Assembly: GCA_963595735.1 (NCBI GenBank)
Contig: CAVBJJ010000055.1
Location: forward strand, 1 to 8,916
DNA length: 8,916 nt
Direction of reading: 5' to 3'
Source: CALWOS01 sp963595735
GTDB taxonomy: Bacteria > Bacillota > Clostridia > Oscillospirales > Oscillospiraceae
The notes below the pieces were generated by a model that had not been told where the DNA came from, did no database searches, and saw only the letters and a list, made by a program, of their open reading frames with translations. Positions 6,690-8,916 of the stretch are shown one piece after another. Both the position numbers and the translations under genes were made by a program. Each line of letters starts with the position of its first letter. The stretch's first letter is position 1.

Positions 6690-6731
6690 GTTGTTTCTTT
6701 CCCCCCAAAAAGTAAGTAAAATATGCACATT

Positions 6732-6760
6732 ATTATAATCAAAAACGCGCCGGGAAACAA
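6732..6760 (-). promoter_or_regulatory. Promoter of the NSS transporter gene
   Basis: On the minus strand TTGTTT (6760-6755), a 17-bp spacer, then a perfect TATAAT (6737-6732). Transcription would begin near 6725, giving a leader of about 36 nt. A TGTATACA palindrome lies about 20 bp upstream of the -35 box. Confidence 0.8.
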
Positions 6761-6778
6761 GAGGAAAACAGAAAATAA

Positions 6779-6788
6779 TTGTATACAT
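6779..6788. promoter_or_regulatory. GntR-like operator candidate, transporter side
   Basis: TTGTATACAT contains the perfect palindrome TGTATACA (6780-6787). GT-(AT)-AC half-sites of this spacing fit the operator pattern known for FadR-type GntR regulators. It lies upstream of the transporter -35 box, and a near-identical site occurs 138 bp away. The surrounding DNA is very AT-rich, so chance is possible. Confidence 0.45.
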
Positions 6789-6851
6789 TAAAAAATAAGA
6801 AACAAAAAACAGTACATGCAGGGAAGATTTGAAAACTTTTTTGTGAGATTC

Positions 6852-6880
6852 TTGACGAGGGGGGAGGAGCGTGGTATTGT
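6852..6880 (+). promoter_or_regulatory. Promoter of the AAA-RyR gene
   Basis: TTGACG (6852-6857), a 17-bp G-rich spacer, then TATTGT (6875-6880) with TG at the extended -10 position (TGGTATTGT). Transcription would begin near 6887, leaving a leader of about 69 nt that contains the second TGTATACA palindrome. Confidence 0.65.
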
Positions 6881-6916
6881 AACGAGTAACTTGAGGCAAA
6901 TTGTGTTTTAAGCTAC

Positions 6917-6926
6917 TTGTATACAA
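6917..6926. promoter_or_regulatory. GntR-like operator candidate, AAA-RyR side
   Basis: TTGTATACAA is a perfect 10-bp palindrome in the leader of the AAA-RyR gene, about 30 bp past the predicted transcription start and 16 bp ahead of the ribosome binding site. A repressor here would act as a roadblock. It shares TTGTATACA with the site at 6779-6788. Confidence 0.5.
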
Positions 6927-6941
6927 TGATAAAAATAACCC

Positions 6942-6949
6942 AGGAGGTG
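6942..6949 (+). promoter_or_regulatory. Ribosome binding site fixing the AAA-RyR start
   Basis: AGGAGGTG is a full anti-16S match placed so that AGGAGG ends 8 nt before the ATG at 6956. The frame is open upstream to an ATG at 6926, but that one lacks a binding site and overlaps the end of the palindrome. Confidence 0.9.
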
Positions 6950-6955
6950 TATGTC

Positions 6956-8893
6956 ATGCAAGCCAAAACAGCGTTCAGTCAATACCAGCCCGGCATGAGC
7001 TGGCAGGATGCTTTCCCGCCGGACAGCATCCCGCTGATGAAGATGGAAGATCTGCGCCAGCTGAATTTTCTGATCAGCCGGGGAATTTCCTATGAGCAGA
7101 CGGTGGACTCCTTTTTGCTTTTGTTTATGGTACATGAGCAATTTCGCCCCCTGCGAAAGCGGGAGCAGATCGTGATCCTGCTCAATGAGGAGGGCGCGCT
7201 GGTGCGGGAGAATGGCCGTTGGACCCTATATTTTTCTCCCGGCCGTTCCGAGCGGGATACGCTGCGGGAGGATGCAGATCTATATGCGGTATATGCCAGT
7301 GTGCTGGAGCGGGAGAAAAACGGGGAGATCTGTAAGATCCAGGTACCGGAACGGTCGCTGAAAGCTATGGTCTCCGGAAAATTCCCCTTCTGCATTCTGG
7401 ATGAGTACTGCAAAAAGCGCTCCGGCGGTTATCTCGGTGTGGCGGCCCGCATCGTCACAGAGGGGCCGGAGGAGTTGTTCCGACGCGTGCCCACCTGTCA
7501 CTATGGCGCGCTGGCAACAGTGGATGTATCTGAAATAGAGAAATACCATGCGATTCGTCGCCTAATGCACGAATATATCCGTCGTTATGACGATTGCAAG
7601 CCGGGAGAACGCCCCAAGCCCCTATCCATTGCGGTGTTCGGTGCGCCCGGCTCCGGCAAGTCCTTCGGTGTCCGGCAGATCGCCCAAAGTCTGGGACGCT
7701 TTTCCGTGTTTTCCCTGAATCTGAGCCAGTACCACGGCCCGGGAGAGCTGTTCGCTGCGCTGAAAGAGGCGCTGACCGTGCCGGAGGGAGAAATCCCGCT
7801 GGTGTTTTTTGACGAGTTCGATGCCGAACTGGACGGCGTGTCCCGGGGCTGGCTGAAATACTTCCTGGCGCCCATGCAGGATGGAGAGTTCTCCATCGGC
7901 GGAAAGCTATATGAGATTCCCGGCTCCGTGTTCGTGTTCGCCGGGGCAACGGCCTCCTCTTTCCGGGAATTCTTACCCCACACGCCGGAGGCGGAGCGCA
8001 GCTTTGCCCAGGTGAAAGGGCCGGATTTCGTCAGCCGGCTAAAGGGCATTTTGGACATTAAGGGACCAAATCCCTCCTGTCCTACAGATCGGAAATATCT
8101 GGTGCGGCGTGCTTTGCTGCTGCGGAATATGCTCCTGCAGCAGGCGCCGGGCATCTACGACCCGGAAACAGGCGTTGTGGAAATCTCCCGCAGCCTGCTG
8201 AACACCCTGCTGCGGGTCTCAGAGTATCGGCACGGCTCTCGCTCCATTGAGTTCATTTTAGGCATGAGCCGTCTGGCGGGCATCAAGCGCTTCACGCCAA
8301 GCTGCCTGCCGTTGGCGGAGCAGCTGGATATCCATCTGGATGTGCAGGACTTTATGGACAAATTAAACTTTGAGCAGGTTTTGGGGCATCTGGTCAATCG
8401 CTATGCCCGTCTGGCGCACGAGCATTACCGAAAAAAGCATATGCTGGAATGCTTTGGCCCCATGCCCACCCGGGAGCAGCAGGAGTTGCTGCATCAGGAA
8501 GAAGAAATGGCGGATTGGGATACCCTGGATGAATACTATAAAAAGGGCTATCGGAACCGCCTGCGGTATTTGGGACAAAAGCTGCTGGCCTATGATCAGG
8601 TCTTTGGCATTCGCCCGGCGATTCCCCAGGCAACGGACACCATTCAGGAGCTATATGGTCCGGTGCTGGAATACTTGGCGCGGCTGGATCACGAGCGCTG
8701 GATGCACGACCGGGCAGAGGAGGGCTGGAGCTACGGCAAGGATGCTCCGGATATGAAGCGCAGCTCGGATATGCTGCCCTACGAGGAACTGCCGGAAGCG
8801 ACCCGGGACAAGATTCGTCTGGATCTGCGTACTCTGCCGGCGGTTCTGCGGGATATGGGATTTGAGTTGTACAAAAAGAGCGATCTGGAATAA
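6956..8893 (+). CDS. AAA-type ATPase with C-terminal ryanodine-receptor (RyR) domain
   Basis: 645-residue multidomain protein without signal peptide or membrane helices, so probably cytosolic. Residues 1-220 match no family I recognise. The P-loop ATPase (about 220-400) has Walker A GAPGSGKS (229-236), Walker B LVFFDEFD (282-289, acidic pair D286/E287), a sensor-1-like FVFAGATASS (326-335), and a possible arginine finger near R361. Helical residues 400-480 fit an AAA lid. The C-terminus (about 570-645) is a clear RyR domain: HERWMHDRAEEGWSYG (579-594) and LPYEELPE (607-614), followed by a terminal helix. Residues 480-545, with LAHEHYRKK (486-494), W521 and YRNRLRYLG (532-540), look like a second, diverged RyR unit. 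Eukaryotic RyR repeats occur in calcium channels; in bacteria they are thought to bind small ligands. An ATP-driven machine controlled by ligand is the natural inference. Genuine function unknown. Start set by AGGAGGTG. Confidence 0.85.
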   Translation: MQAKTAFSQYQPGMSWQDAFPPDSIPLMKMEDLRQLNFLISRGISYEQTVDSFLLLFMVHEQFRPLRKREQIVILLNEEGALVRENGRWTLYFSPGRSERDTLREDADLYAVYASVLEREKNGEICKIQVPERSLKAMVSGKFPFCILDEYCKKRSGGYLGVAARIVTEGPEELFRRVPTCHYGALATVDVSEIEKYHAIRRLMHEYIRRYDDCKPGERPKPLSIAVFGAPGSGKSFGVRQIAQSLGRFSVFSLNLSQYHGPGELFAALKEALTVPEGEIPLVFFDEFDAELDGVSRGWLKYFLAPMQDGEFSIGGKLYEIPGSVFVFAGATASSFREFLPHTPEAERSFAQVKGPDFVSRLKGILDIKGPNPSCPTDRKYLVRRALLLRNMLLQQAPGIYDPETGVVEISRSLLNTLLRVSEYRHGSRSIEFILGMSRLAGIKRFTPSCLPLAEQLDIHLDVQDFMDKLNFEQVLGHLVNRYARLAHEHYRKKHMLECFGPMPTREQQELLHQEEEMADWDTLDEYYKKGYRNRLRYLGQKLLAYDQVFGIRPAIPQATDTIQELYGPVLEYLARLDHERWMHDRAEEGWSYGKDAPDMKRSSDMLPYEELPEATRDKIRLDLRTLPAVLRDMGFELYKKSDLE

Positions 8894-8916
8894 AAAATAT
8901 AATAATATAATAAGGT

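Noticed and set aside
6108..6719. 203-codon plus-strand frame opposite the NSS transporter
   Set aside because: It is a shadow of the transporter frame, with no ribosome binding site or domain.
6690..6926. N-terminal extension of the NSS transporter to 545 residues
   Set aside because: The extension would be translated through the predicted promoter, and the NSS family begins a few residues before TM1, as the 6689 start gives.
6690..6955. Riboswitch or structured leader in the 266-bp divergent spacer
   Set aside because: I looked for conserved aptamer features and long stem-loops and saw only AT-rich sequence, two promoters and two short palindromes.
8894..8916. Terminator after the AAA-RyR gene
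   Set aside because: The last 23 bases are AT-rich repeats of ATAAT with no stem; any terminator or downstream partner gene lies beyond the window.

Overview
The window looks like chromosomal DNA of a moderately GC-rich Bacillota, most likely a gut-type Clostridia (Oscillospirales-like). The reasons are strong AGGAGG-type ribosome binding sites, sigma-A promoters with 17-bp spacers, rho-independent hairpins, and a gene set typical of that group. The taxonomic call is inference. No rRNA, tRNA, CRISPR array, insertion sequence or phage gene is visible. Eight protein genes cover most of the window; one runs off the left edge.

Layout. (1) 2-925, minus: N-terminal 308 residues of a pyrimidine-nucleoside phosphorylase (pdp). 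A 174-bp divergent spacer carries one promoter for each side, the rightward one a perfect TTGACA-17-TATAAT. (2) 1100-2923, plus: a two-gene operon of a TrmH/SpoU-family RNA 2'-O-methyltransferase and a patatin-like phospholipase, 15 nt apart. (3) 2939-4180, minus: a MarR-family regulator followed by a five-helix membrane protein of the CmpB type. The marR promoter has a perfect palindrome in its -35/-10 spacer and a 9-bp direct repeat, which suggests autoregulation. (4) 4336-5139, minus: a ferredoxin-nitroreductase fusion with its own promoter and terminator. (5) 5289-6689, minus: a sodium-dependent amino-acid transporter of the NSS family with a natural MHHHHHH N-terminus. (6) 6956-8893, plus, divergent from the transporter: a 645-residue protein with a P-loop AAA-type ATPase and a C-terminal ryanodine-receptor (RyR) domain, probably preceded by a second, diverged RyR-like unit.

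Most of the window is ordinary metabolism, RNA modification, regulation and transport. The stand-out is the AAA-RyR protein. Its divergent spacer with the transporter contains two TGTATACA palindromes 138 bp apart that resemble GntR-family operators, so the two genes may share a regulator encoded elsewhere. Whether the ATPase-RyR protein acts in ligand-sensing, stress or defence cannot be settled from the sequence.
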